NCBI GenBank assembly: GCA_027452205.1
Contig: DAIDGV010000012.1
Location: 62,001-126,000 of the forward strand
Direction of reading: 5' to 3'
Origin: a candidate division FCPU426 bacterium
Lineage (GTDB): Bacteria; Oederibacteriota; Muellerivitia; Muellerivitales; Muellerivitaceae
DNA: 64,000 nt
Shown: in pieces, positions 28,553-38,335 of the stretch
How positions within the stretch are numbered: the first letter of the stretch is position 1
Layout: every line of letters starts with the position of its first letter
Position numbers and translations under genes: made by a program
The notes under the pieces: model-generated
What the model was told of the DNA's origin: nothing
Databases searched by the model: none
Seen by the model: only the letters and a program-made list of their open reading frames with translations

Positions 28553-29143
28553 CTATTCGCCTAATTGTAACCGAGCGAAGCGCTTCACGACCACGTTTTC
28601 GCCGACTTTCGCGGCGACCTCGGTGACGTATTGCTTCACGGACTTCTTCGGCTCGCGGATATAAGGCTGGTCCAAAAGGCAGACCTGCTTGTAATAGCTT
28701 TCGATCTTACCTTCGGCGATCTTGGCTTGAACGGCCTCGGGCTTGCCCGATTGCTTGGCTTCGTTCAAGTAGATCTCGCGTTCTTTGTCCAATTCGGCGG
28801 CGGGAACCTCTTCCCGGCTCACGTATTTGGGCATCGAAGCGGCCACTTGCATGGCCAATTCCTTGGCCAAATTCTGGAAGTCGTCGGTCTTGCCCACGAA
28901 ATCGGTTTCGCAGTTCACTTCGATCAGCACACCCACTTTGCCGCTGTGAACGTAGCTGCCGATGACTCCTTGGTTGGCGCTGCGGCCCGAACGCTTGGCC
29001 ACTTGGGCCATGCCCTTTTCGCGCAACCAGACCATGGCCTTTTCGACGTCGCCTTGGGTCTCGTTCAACGCTTTTTTGCAGTCCATCATGCCGGCGCCGG
29101 ACTTCTCACGCAGGTCGCCGACCATTTTCGCGGTAATTTCCAT
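28553..29143 (-). CDS. tsf: Elongation factor Ts
   Basis: MVGDLREKSGAGMMDCKKALNETQGDVEKAMVWLREKG; VLIEVNCETDFVGKTDDF. Confidence 0.97.
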   Translation of the reverse strand: MEITAKMVGDLREKSGAGMMDCKKALNETQGDVEKAMVWLREKGMAQVAKRSGRSANQGVIGSYVHSGKVGVLIEVNCETDFVGKTDDFQNLAKELAMQVAASMPKYVSREEVPAAELDKEREIYLNEAKQSGKPEAVQAKIAEGKIESYYKQVCLLDQPYIREPKKSVKQYVTEVAAKVGENVVVKRFARLQLGE

Positions 29144-29212
29144 TTCTAGAACCTCTCCAATAGTTTGTAAGACGGAACGATCTCTTCAACCAACTCGGAC
29201 CGGAGTAATCGC

Positions 29213-30166
29213 TTACTTGGCCTTGTCGTCACGAACGCGCTTGGTCTTGATACGTTCGACCTTCTCGTCGGCCAACTCGTCGGCCAACACGGCGACGGTC
29301 GTCGCGTCACCGGCCAGGGTCTCAACGCTGGCGACCAGCAAGTCGCCTTCCGGGCCCTTTTCTTCGGTCTCGACAAGAGCGGCTCCGGCGGAGGCTTCGG
29401 TGGCGGCTTCAGCGGCGGCCAACATCTCTTGGCCCACTTCGCCGATACCGACCGCGCCATCGGCGGAAACTTCACGGCCTTCCAATTCCTTCGAACGGCC
29501 TTCGAGGACCGCGCTGGCGATGACCGAAGCCATCAGCTTGACCGCGCGGATAGCGTCGTCATTACCCGGGATGACCACATCCACTTCGCCCGGATCGCAG
29601 TTGGTGTCGACCACGGCCACCACCGGAATGCCCAGCTTGCGGGCTTCTTGAACGGCGATGTGCTCTTTCTTGGTGTCGATGACGAAAATGGCGCCCGGCA
29701 ACTTCGGCAGGTTCTTGATACCGCCCAAAGAACGGTCCAACTTCTGCTTATCCTTGCCCAAAATAGCTTGTTCCTTCTTGGAACGTTCGCCCATTTCCTT
29801 CTCGGAAATGCCTTCGAGTTCTTTCAAATAGCCGATGGACTTCTTGACCGTGGTGAAGTTGGTCAACATGCCGCCCAACCAACGGTAATTGACATAAGGC
29901 ATGCCGCAACGAATGGCTTCTTCTTTGATGGCGTCTTGGGCTTGTTTCTTGGTACCGACGAAAACGATGGTCTCGCCCGAAGCCGACAGGTCTTTCACGA
30001 ACTGATAGGCTTCCTTGAGTTTCTTGACGGTTTTTTGCAGGTCAATGATATGGATCCCGTTACGTTCCCCGAAGATATAGAGGGACATTTTGGGATTCCA
30101 ACGGCGGGTCTGGTGACCGAAATGCACACCGGCTTCCAGCAATTGCTTCATCGAAACAGACATCAT
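29213..30166 (-). CDS. rpsB: 30S ribosomal protein S2 with long C-terminal extension
   Basis: [78 protein letters not shown]; about 85 extra C-terminal residues. Confidence 0.96.
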   Translation of the reverse strand: MMSVSMKQLLEAGVHFGHQTRRWNPKMSLYIFGERNGIHIIDLQKTVKKLKEAYQFVKDLSASGETIVFVGTKKQAQDAIKEEAIRCGMPYVNYRWLGGMLTNFTTVKKSIGYLKELEGISEKEMGERSKKEQAILGKDKQKLDRSLGGIKNLPKLPGAIFVIDTKKEHIAVQEARKLGIPVVAVVDTNCDPGEVDVVIPGNDDAIRAVKLMASVIASAVLEGRSKELEGREVSADGAVGIGEVGQEMLAAAEAATEASAGAALVETEEKGPEGDLLVASVETLAGDATTVAVLADELADEKVERIKTKRVRDDKAK

Positions 30167-30326
30167 GGGACTACTCCTTTAGTTTTTCCACCGCTTCGGC
30201 TTTTCATCCGGAGATGAATTCCTCTCAAACCCGAAGGCCACTAAGAGGAACAGCGTGAAGCGTGAGAATTCGATGCCCGAGGGCATCCACTTCGACTGGG
30301 CCTTGAAGGCCTGCCAAAGCCGCATG

Positions 30327-30360
30327 GTTATAGCATAAGAAGAGGGGGAGCCACAAGAGA
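30327..30360 (-). promoter_or_regulatory. Candidate promoter of the rpsB-tsf operon
   Basis: Minus strand TTGTGG - 18 nt - TATAAC; would give a leader of about 150 nt before rpsB. Confidence 0.4.
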
Positions 30361-30401
30361 GGGGGGAGCTTAATAAAACAAGGGAAAATCCCAGAAAAAG
30401 G

Positions 30402-32606
30402 CTATTTCACCGATTCCGAATCCATTTGAAAGACGAGGGTGCTCCCATAGGTCAATTGGTCGTGTTGGAGATAGCTTTTCTTATAAGGCTCGCCATTGAT
30501 CAGGAATTCATGAACATATCGGTTCCGGTCCGAATTGTTGATGGATTTGATGGTCAAAAGCCCACCCGCGTAGAAAGACTTGTTCGTGTGGATCACCACC
30601 TGCCTGAACAGGGGCGTGCCGATGGAATAATGGTTGGAGCCCGGACAGACCGGATAGAACCCTAAAGAGGACCAGACATACCAGGCGGACAAGGTACCCC
30701 CGTCGTCATTCCCTGGTAAACCATCCGGGCCCAGGGTGTAATTTTTATCCATCAGGTCCCGCACCTCTTTTTGCGTGCGCCACTCTTCATGAGGCACCTC
30801 ATCAAAAAGATAGGCCCAGGTCAGGTCCGGTTCGTTGGTCGGATCATAGTGGTTTTTATCAAAGCATTCTTGGAGCCGGTCCACAAAAGCCTGGTCCCCG
30901 CCCAAAAGCATCTTCAAACCTTCCAGATCTTGCGGCACATCGAACAAATATTGCCATGCGTTGCCTTCCACATAGCCGGGTCCGCCGCTCCCCTTCCACA
31001 TCTGGTCGCCTTCGGTGGCCAAGGGATCGAAAGGCGAGAACCAGGACCCATCCCGGTTCTTGGGTTGGAGGAACCCGGATACCGGGTTGTAAAGGTTCCG
31101 GTAAAGCCCGGACAGGTGGATGAATTTTTTGTAGTCATCGTCCTTGTTCATCTGTTTGGCCATTTGGGCCAGGCACCAATAGTCATAAGCGTAGGCCAAG
31201 GTGGTCGAAACGGACCCCCAAATACGGTCTTTGCTGTCGTCATTCTTGGGGATATATCCATACTGGGCCAACGACTTGAGCCCGCCGTAAATATGATTGT
31301 CGTCCGGATTCAAACTTTTCACCAAGGCGTCATAAGCCGATGCACTGTCGAAACCATCCAGGCCCTGTAAAAAAGTATCCGCGATCACCGGCACGACTGG
31401 ATCGCCCACCATCACCTGGGTATCATTCCCCGCCATTTCAAAACGGGGCATCCAGCCGCTTTCTTTGGCCATTTCGGTCAAGCTCTTGACCATATCCAAC
31501 TCATGTTCGGGATAGAACAAAGCCAAAAAGGGGTGCAGGTCCCGGTAAGTGTTCCAAAGCGTGAAAACGCTATAGCGGGTGTAATCGGTCGCGGTCCGTA
31601 TTCCCGAATGGCCCATGCCTTGGTATTGCCCATTCACGTCGCTGAAAACGCTCGGATGGATGAGCATGTGGTAGAGGGCCGTATAAAAGATCTTCAACTT
31701 ATCTTCCTGGCTTCCGGATACCTCGACCCGGGATAATTCCCGCTGCCAATCTTTTTTGGCGTCGGCACGCACCCCGTCAAAATCCCATCCCTTTACTTCG
31801 GTCTCCAGGTTCAACCGGGCGTTCTCGACGCTCACATAGGAGATACCCACCTTGACCACAACAGGTTCGGCCCCCGCGGTCGAAAAACGGAAAAAGGCCC
31901 CGATATTCCGGCCCGTCTTTTCCATGTCCGTTCCCACCTGACCATCCTGCCAAGTGCCGACCGCTATAGGTTTCTTACTGAATCGGATCACGAAATAAAG
32001 GGTCTCTTTATTGCCTGCGTAGGTCGAACAAAAATCGCCGCTTTGGGTCGAACCTTCCACTTCCATGTCGTCATCGATCTTCACGTGGGATTCAAAGGAA
32101 GTGATCGTCACCGGGTCATCGGTCAGGCGATGTCCCAGATCGATCAAGATATTGGCGCTATCTTTGGAGGACGGAAACACGAACCGGGTCACACCAACCC
32201 GGCTCGAAGCGGTCATTTGGGCCAGTACATCCCAGGTTTTAAGGTGAACTTGATAAAAACCGGGACTGGCGGATTCCTGGTCATACTCGGACCGCCACTT
32301 TTCCGGCAGGGGTTCGATCTTCCCGACGGTCGGCATCAAGACCACGCCGCCCAATTCCGGGCAATCCATGCCGCTCAGGTGGGTCTGGCCAAAACCATAA
32401 ATATCGGGGGCACCCTTTTTGTAGCCTGACGGGGCGTGGATGTCATTATGGGGGCTGACCGATACCATGCCCCAGGGAACCAGAGCACCAGGAAAAGTAT
32501 TGCCGGTCTTACCCGTACCCACGAAAGGGTCCACATAGCGGGTCAAGTCCGCGCCGGTGACCGGTAACGTCAAAAAGAAAAGAATAACGACCAAATAACG
32601 GTTCAT
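30402..32606 (-). CDS. GH92 family glycosyl hydrolase (putative alpha-mannosidase)
   Basis: Signal peptide; YVDPFVGTGKTGNTFPGALVPWGMVSVSPHND; GFGQTHLSGMDCPELG; WNTYRDLHPFLALFYPE; GLPGNDDGGTLSAWYVWSSLGFYPVCPGSNHYSIGTPLF. Confidence 0.94.
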   Translation of the reverse strand: MNRYLVVILFFLTLPVTGADLTRYVDPFVGTGKTGNTFPGALVPWGMVSVSPHNDIHAPSGYKKGAPDIYGFGQTHLSGMDCPELGGVVLMPTVGKIEPLPEKWRSEYDQESASPGFYQVHLKTWDVLAQMTASSRVGVTRFVFPSSKDSANILIDLGHRLTDDPVTITSFESHVKIDDDMEVEGSTQSGDFCSTYAGNKETLYFVIRFSKKPIAVGTWQDGQVGTDMEKTGRNIGAFFRFSTAGAEPVVVKVGISYVSVENARLNLETEVKGWDFDGVRADAKKDWQRELSRVEVSGSQEDKLKIFYTALYHMLIHPSVFSDVNGQYQGMGHSGIRTATDYTRYSVFTLWNTYRDLHPFLALFYPEHELDMVKSLTEMAKESGWMPRFEMAGNDTQVMVGDPVVPVIADTFLQGLDGFDSASAYDALVKSLNPDDNHIYGGLKSLAQYGYIPKNDDSKDRIWGSVSTTLAYAYDYWCLAQMAKQMNKDDDYKKFIHLSGLYRNLYNPVSGFLQPKNRDGSWFSPFDPLATEGDQMWKGSGGPGYVEGNAWQYLFDVPQDLEGLKMLLGGDQAFVDRLQECFDKNHYDPTNEPDLTWAYLFDEVPHEEWRTQKEVRDLMDKNYTLGPDGLPGNDDGGTLSAWYVWSSLGFYPVCPGSNHYSIGTPLFRQVVIHTNKSFYAGGLLTIKSINNSDRNRYVHEFLINGEPYKKSYLQHDQLTYGSTLVFQMDSESVK

Positions 32607-32674
32607 GGACCCTTCAAGTTTCGCAGCGGCGCGAAGAGTTATAGAATAAAGACGTTCTACCTCAGGAGAAAGCC

Positions 32675-33703
32675 ATGCATCTGCGGCCCCAATTATCTAC
32701 CATCCGCTCCCGTTTCGGATACCCCTATCACCCATGGTGGAATCAGGAATTCGACGAGGTCGGTTTCAAGCTGGTCCAAAAAAGCACCCGGCAAGGCCGT
32801 TTCCACGACGTGACCCTGCTGATCGAATCCATCAACGGGTGTTACGCCCTCATGAGCAAGCACAGCTATCCTCCGGGAGTCTTCCGTTCTCCCTCGGGCG
32901 GGGTCAACCCCGGCGAGGACATTGCCGCCGGGGCCCTGCGGGAAGCCCACGAAGAGACCGGCCTTCGCGTCGACCTGAAGCGGTTCTTGGCGCACATCAC
33001 CTTGGACATTACCCATAAGGATGACCTCATCACCTGGGACTCTTACCTCTTTTACGCGACTACCAACAACACCCAGTTGAACCCCACTGACCTAAAAGAG
33101 GTGCAAGACACTCTTTGGGCCACTCCGATCCAGGTCCATCATATGATCGATAAATTAAAAGCGACCGGCAACGGCGGGCTGACTTACCGGGGCAACTTGA
33201 CCGAATTCTCGCTTTGGGCTTTAAAGAACAAATTGACCTTCAAACTCGCGGAAAAGTTCGATCTTCTATATGTAGGCCGTTCACTGGTCACGCACAACCA
33301 AGACCCCGAAGACCTGGAAAAGGCTATTTGGTGGCTCGCTCAGATCGATGGACAGCCTGCCGCCACCCTGGGACTGATCGCACGCAATGACTGCGTGGAA
33401 ATGACCGGATTGACCGTGGAACCGATCTATCAAGGCCGGGGCGTGGGACAAGCCTTGGCCGAATATGTTTGCGATTTTTGGCGCACCCGCGCCGAGCGGT
33501 ACAAACTCAAACCATTCCGTCAATATCCCGCAGATGAGCCCCTCTGGCTGGTCACTGCCAACCCAGGATATTATTTGAATATCGATTTTGAACTCATGGG
33601 GCCGGAGCAAACTCCGGGTAGTTTGAGGCACAAAACCCGGAGCACCCGTTCTTCCGACACCTCCATGCGCTATCAGGTCTATCGTTCCCTCAATCGGCCC
33701 TAG
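32675..33703 (+). CDS. Nudix hydrolase fused to GNAT acetyltransferase
   Basis: Nudix box GGVNPGEDIAAGALREAHEETGLRV; C-terminal LTVEPIYQGRGVGQALAEYVCDFW (GNAT acetyl-CoA loop). Confidence 0.87.
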   Translation: MHLRPQLSTIRSRFGYPYHPWWNQEFDEVGFKLVQKSTRQGRFHDVTLLIESINGCYALMSKHSYPPGVFRSPSGGVNPGEDIAAGALREAHEETGLRVDLKRFLAHITLDITHKDDLITWDSYLFYATTNNTQLNPTDLKEVQDTLWATPIQVHHMIDKLKATGNGGLTYRGNLTEFSLWALKNKLTFKLAEKFDLLYVGRSLVTHNQDPEDLEKAIWWLAQIDGQPAATLGLIARNDCVEMTGLTVEPIYQGRGVGQALAEYVCDFWRTRAERYKLKPFRQYPADEPLWLVTANPGYYLNIDFELMGPEQTPGSLRHKTRSTRSSDTSMRYQVYRSLNRP

Positions 33704-35982
33704 TACGTCACCTCAAGCCCAATAAAAGGCAAAAAGGGCAGGTCATACTGAACCGTCGAGGTCTTGTAATCCGGGCTATAGGAATAACCCAGCACGTTCT
33801 TGTTATTGAGCGCGTTGATGATGTCGAAATAGAGCCGCCATTCCCAGGTGTCGTAGACCGTCTTGAACGAGGTCTCGAAGTCCACCCGGGAATAATCGGG
33901 ATAACGGGCCGAATTGACCGGTCCATAGTTGGCGGTATAAAAAGTGACTGGTTGTCCGTTCACCACCGTCGAAGCCTGACTCGCCGACGAGACTGGCGAA
34001 TAGGGCAAGCCGGTGTTGTAACTCCACTTGAACCCGGCGGTCCAACCCGGGCTGATCTTATAAGTCCCCACCACCGTCAGGACATTCGGAACATCATAGT
34101 CGTAGTTATAAAGGGATTGGCCCGGCCCGTTCCGGCGTTCCGAATCGCTCACGGCGTAGGCGATCCATCCATAGAACTGTTCGGTCGGCGGCTGCCGCAG
34201 GAAGAACTCCACACCCCGGGCATAACCGCTGCCGTTATTGGAATAATTGGTGTTCGTATCGCTGACGATCACATAGGTCAGGTCTTTTTCGTAGGCCTCC
34301 ACCCGGAAGAGGGTGCCCGAATCGTTCAACTTTTGTTCCACTCCCACAACGCTGGCAACGCATTGTTCGGGGGTCAGGTTCGGATTACCCAGTTTGGGGT
34401 CGATATAGTCCTGCTCGGCCGACAATTCATTGGGCGGGCCAAAATAAAACCCATAAGAGCCCTTTAAAGTTGTATCGCTCGTCAAATGGTAGGCCGCGGA
34501 CAACCGGGGAGCCAGGATGAAGGTGGAATCGTAGGTGAGATAATCCAAACGGGCGCCCAGGTTCAATTCCAACTTCTTGTCCAACAGTTTCAACTGTTCA
34601 TCCGCATAGACCGCCCCATCCCCCGCCGCGGCCACCGCCTGTTCGTTGACGTTCGGCGCCAGGGTAAAGTTGAAATTCGGGACCCCTTCGGTCGGCAAGA
34701 CCGGGAAAAAAGCGCTGACCGTGGTGTATTCCTCGTCATATTCGGCGCCTAGTTTCAATTGGGATTCGTCATTGAAGACCCGGGTCCAGGCGAATTTTTC
34801 GCCAAAAATATCCCAGGTCCGGTTGTCGTAGAGTCCCTGCCCCAGGCCCAGGTCGAAGGACGCGGTCATGTGGTACAGCGAGTTGCTGAACAAGTTCTGG
34901 CTGTCACTGTCATCGGTAAAGTGGAAACCCTGGCTATCGAACCCGTCGGTGATGCCAAATGCCCCGGCCAGGGCCGGGTCTTGCTGGGCCACCGTGGCGG
35001 AGGCCGAAAGGCTGCCGTTATCCACATCGTGGCTGCCCAGGGCCTCCAGGTCCCATTTCACTTTGGGCGCGGGGGTGTAATTGAACTTCACTTGGTAATC
35101 GCTGAAAACAGGAACGGAAAAATCCCCGTCACTGCTGGTGAAATCCTTCACAAAAACATCCAAATAGCTGCGGCGGTAAGAGAATTCCAGGGATGTGTTG
35201 GAGGTCAAAGGTCCCTGGGCATCCACCTCGGACATGAGCATGTTTACGTCCGCGCGGAAACCCCAGCGGTCCGTGCGCGGTTCGGCCATCGTGATGTCCA
35301 CCAACCCGCCTTGGGCGTTCAGGTATTCGGGGCCGAAACCGCCGGCGAAGAAATCCAGGTCCTGGACCAGGTTCGAATCAAGGACCGAGATGATGCCAAA
35401 ATGGTAGGGATAGCCGATGGGCATCGTATCCACGAAATAAAGATTATCCGCCGGGCCATTGCCCCGCACAAAAAGTTCGCCGTTGATGGATCCTGCTGTC
35501 ACGACGCCCGGCAGGGCTTGCACCGCTTTGAGCACATCCTCGCCCGTACCCGCCACCGATGTTAATTCTTCTTTGCTTAAGGACTCATGACTGACCTGAG
35601 TGGGCGGCACTTTGTCCGTAGAGACGACCACTTCGGGCAGGGTGAATCCATCCCGTTCCAGGTAATAGGTCTTCTCGGTCGTTCCTTTCATAGTAAAGCC
35701 ATTGAAGGTCTTCTTGAGAAACCCTTCCCCCGCCACGACCACTTGATAGTCGCCGGGCGGGACGGCCACTTGATAATGGCCTTTCAGGTCCGTGTCCGCC
35801 GAATAACTTTGACCATCCTGTCCTTGCAGGAAAAGACTTCCCCCCAGGACCGGGTCCTTCGACCCTTTTTCGAGAACATACCCGGAAAGGATCACCGGCG
35901 CCGCGTCCTGGGCCCAGGCCGCGCCAGCGGCCAGCCACAGTACCGCCAGCAATGAAGAACAAAAGGACTTATTCAAGGTCAC
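33700..35982 (-). CDS. TonB-dependent receptor with N-terminal carboxypeptidase-regulatory-like domain
   Basis: Signal peptide; ILSGYVLEKGSKDPVLGGSLFLQGQDGQSYSADTDLKGHYQVAVPPGDYQV; plug EDVLKAVQALPGVVTAGSINGELFVRGNGPADNLYFVDTMPIGYPYHFG; C-terminal LPFLPFIGLEVTY. Confidence 0.93.
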   Translation of the reverse strand: MTLNKSFCSSLLAVLWLAAGAAWAQDAAPVILSGYVLEKGSKDPVLGGSLFLQGQDGQSYSADTDLKGHYQVAVPPGDYQVVVAGEGFLKKTFNGFTMKGTTEKTYYLERDGFTLPEVVVSTDKVPPTQVSHESLSKEELTSVAGTGEDVLKAVQALPGVVTAGSINGELFVRGNGPADNLYFVDTMPIGYPYHFGIISVLDSNLVQDLDFFAGGFGPEYLNAQGGLVDITMAEPRTDRWGFRADVNMLMSEVDAQGPLTSNTSLEFSYRRSYLDVFVKDFTSSDGDFSVPVFSDYQVKFNYTPAPKVKWDLEALGSHDVDNGSLSASATVAQQDPALAGAFGITDGFDSQGFHFTDDSDSQNLFSNSLYHMTASFDLGLGQGLYDNRTWDIFGEKFAWTRVFNDESQLKLGAEYDEEYTTVSAFFPVLPTEGVPNFNFTLAPNVNEQAVAAAGDGAVYADEQLKLLDKKLELNLGARLDYLTYDSTFILAPRLSAAYHLTSDTTLKGSYGFYFGPPNELSAEQDYIDPKLGNPNLTPEQCVASVVGVEQKLNDSGTLFRVEAYEKDLTYVIVSDTNTNYSNNGSGYARGVEFFLRQPPTEQFYGWIAYAVSDSERRNGPGQSLYNYDYDVPNVLTVVGTYKISPGWTAGFKWSYNTGLPYSPVSSASQASTVVNGQPVTFYTANYGPVNSARYPDYSRVDFETSFKTVYDTWEWRLYFDIINALNNKNVLGYSYSPDYKTSTVQYDLPFLPFIGLEVTY

Positions 35983-36542
35983 TCACCGATCTTGAACCGG
36001 TAAGGCACCCGGATGCGCACCGGCACCGGCTTGCCGTCCTCATAGGCGGGCACGAAAGCCGTTTGCTTGACCGCTTCGAGGGCGGCCTCGTCGCAGCCCG
36101 ACCCCAGGCTCTTCACCACCTGGGCGGCCATGACCGTGCCGGAAGCGTCGATCTCCACTTGAAGGATCACGACACCCTCTACATTGGCTTTCTTGGCCAC
36201 TTCCGGATAGACCGGTTTGACCACCATTTTCATCCGGGGCATTTGCCCCACTTGGGCGACGGACCGCACCGGTCCTTGATCCCCGGCCGAGGGCGGGGCC
36301 GTGGGCTGAGGTTTGGGGATAGGCATCAAGTGATGGCGGGAAAGGGGCTTATGCCATTGGTCCATATCCTCCGCCGGGGCAGCCGAGGAAGCGGTCAGGG
36401 GGGCTAGGTCCAAGGACACCAGCGGCAAGGTCACCATCCGGGACCAGGTCATCAGGACCACCGCGCCCACAAAGAACAAATGCACCGACAAAGACAAAGC
36501 CCAGGGCGTCAGTTCCAGGGAAAGGAACTCGGGCTTTTTCAC
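35979..36542 (-). CDS. TonB family protein
   Basis: N-terminal TM; C-terminal KPVYPEVAKKANVEGVVILQVEIDASGTVMAAQVVKSLGSGCDEAALEAVKQTAFVPA. Confidence 0.93.
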   Translation of the reverse strand: MKKPEFLSLELTPWALSLSVHLFFVGAVVLMTWSRMVTLPLVSLDLAPLTASSAAPAEDMDQWHKPLSRHHLMPIPKPQPTAPPSAGDQGPVRSVAQVGQMPRMKMVVKPVYPEVAKKANVEGVVILQVEIDASGTVMAAQVVKSLGSGCDEAALEAVKQTAFVPAYEDGKPVPVRIRVPYRFKIGE

Positions 36543-36943
36543 GGTTTGGAGACCCCTAGGGCGACCTGGGTTACCCCGGCCTGGCGGACCACGTCCAAAA
36601 GCTCCACTAGTTTTCCGGTGGTCACCAGATCGTCCGCTGAAAGCACTACCCGCAGCCCGGGATTACCCACCAGGTCATCCTTGATCTTGGCGGTTAGTTC
36701 GGCCTTGTCCATTTTCTTGTCTTGGTAATAGATCTCGCCCTTGGTGTTGAGGACCAGTGATTGGCTGGCCGGGATGGTCGGGTCCGAGGTATAGGATTTG
36801 GGCACATGCACCGGCACCGAAGGGGTGGAGATGAAACTGGCCGTCAGCATGAAGATGATGAGCAGCACCAGCATGATGTCCACCAAAGGCACCACATTGA
36901 TCTGCGTGATAGGTTCCTCGGGGTCGTGGGACGAAAAGGCCAT
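36539..36943 (-). CDS. Biopolymer transporter ExbD
   Basis: ITQINVVPLVDIMLVLLIIFMLTASFISTPSVPVHVPKS. Confidence 0.95.
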   Translation of the reverse strand: MAFSSHDPEEPITQINVVPLVDIMLVLLIIFMLTASFISTPSVPVHVPKSYTSDPTIPASQSLVLNTKGEIYYQDKKMDKAELTAKIKDDLVGNPGLRVVLSADDLVTTGKLVELLDVVRQAGVTQVALGVSKP

Positions 36944-36945
36944 GG

Positions 36946-37584
36946 TCAGCCCTTTTCTTTTTTGACGTGGGCCAGCAAAAGCCCCGAGAAACGGTCCGCC
37001 ATGGCCAGTGAGCGTTTGATGCGGTTCTGGAAATAGTTATAGGCCGCCACACAGGGAATGGCGATGAGCAGTCCCACCGCGGTCGCCACCAAAGCCTCGG
37101 AGACACCCCGCATGACGATGGTCGGCCCGGAAGTGCCCGCTAGGGCTAGGTCATTGAAAGCCTTGATAATGCCCAAGACCGTGCCGAAAAGACCCACAAA
37201 AGGCGCGTTGCTTCCTAGGGTTCCCAGGACAAGCAGGTTCTTTTCCATTTCCAGCTTTTCCCGCACCTTTTGGCTTTCCAGGATCTCCTCCAGGGATTCG
37301 GGTCCCGCCGATAAGTTAGCCAAACCTACCCGGAGGATATTAGCTTGGGCCGCGTTGGACTTTTGGGCTAACTGATCGGCTTCCTTGACCTTTCCTTGGG
37401 TCAATAAAGCGGGGATCTTTTCATCCAAAAGTCCGGCGTCCTGGTCCTTCTTTTTAAAATAGAAATAACGGTCCCACATGACGGCCACCGCCCAAAGGGA
37501 CAGGGCCAAAAGAAGGTAGAGGACCCACTCGCCGCCCAAAAGGGCGAAAGCTTTGATGACTTGAAGCAAGGAAGACTCCTTCAA
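36946..37584 (-). CDS. MotA/TolQ/ExbB proton channel family protein
   Basis: LLVLGTLGSNAPFVGLFGTVLGIIKAFNDLA...GVSEALVATAVGLLIAIPCVAAYNYFQNRIK. Confidence 0.95.
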   Translation of the reverse strand: MKESSLLQVIKAFALLGGEWVLYLLLALSLWAVAVMWDRYFYFKKKDQDAGLLDEKIPALLTQGKVKEADQLAQKSNAAQANILRVGLANLSAGPESLEEILESQKVREKLEMEKNLLVLGTLGSNAPFVGLFGTVLGIIKAFNDLALAGTSGPTIVMRGVSEALVATAVGLLIAIPCVAAYNYFQNRIKRSLAMADRFSGLLLAHVKKEKG

Positions 37585-37645
37585 ATGGAATGAAAGGAGT
37601 TTAGAAAGGGAGACGAGGGGAAATCAACGAAAGATGGAGGCGGGC

Positions 37646-38335
37646 TTACTTTTTCCAGGCAGAGAACCAAAAAGCCCCTAAAAGACTGGCCACCAGTGTT
37701 CCCAAGGCGGCGGGCAAAAGATGGTCCATCAGCACATGGTCCATGCTCCAACCCGGGCAATGGATCTGGATGGTGATGGTTCCCATCAAGAAAGCGGACA
37801 CACCGGACCAAAGACCGGTCCAGACCGGTTTGAAGGAAGCGTTCCGGGCCAGCATAGAACCGATGAAGATCCAGGGGATGAGACCGGAGAACCCCGCCGC
37901 TTCAGCGCAACCATGTCCATTTTCAAAGGACTGCAACAGGTTCAATTGGGCCGGGTGGGCGAAGAAAAGGAACGGAATGGCGAAAAGCGCCAGAATGGCC
38001 AAAAGCTCGAACCCCCGGTAGACCGGGGAGGTTTGGCGGCCCGGCACGCTGGAGGAGATGGCTTCCCAGGCGGCTAAGCAAGCGCCGATGAAGGCCGTCA
38101 CGATGAAAGCCAGGGGCGGCATGGTTTGAAGTACTTGGCCTAAATTAGCCTGTACCCCCATGCGCATCCAAAACAGCCCCATGACCAGTAAGGAAAAGCC
38201 CAGCCACAACAACCATTGGGCCCAAGGACGGATCAATAGGCGCGCGGGCTTCACGTCGGCGACCATCTGGTCGACAAGATTGCGGTGGAGGACCACCGGG
38301 GTAGTTTTGGTTTTCATCGCGCCGTGACTTTTCAT
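37646..38335 (-). CDS. NrsF-like (DUF1109-type) membrane anti-sigma factor
   Basis: Six predicted TM segments with Cys/His motifs NGHGC and HCPGWSMDHVLMDHLLPA; overlaps the ECF sigma gene. Confidence 0.72.
   Translation of the reverse strand: MKSHGAMKTKTTPVVLHRNLVDQMVADVKPARLLIRPWAQWLLWLGFSLLVMGLFWMRMGVQANLGQVLQTMPPLAFIVTAFIGACLAAWEAISSSVPGRQTSPVYRGFELLAILALFAIPFLFFAHPAQLNLLQSFENGHGCAEAAGFSGLIPWIFIGSMLARNASFKPVWTGLWSGVSAFLMGTITIQIHCPGWSMDHVLMDHLLPAALGTLVASLLGAFWFSAWKK

Noticed and set aside
34759-35565. 268-aa plus-strand ORF
   Set aside because: Antisense shadow of the TonB-dependent receptor gene; no domain signature.
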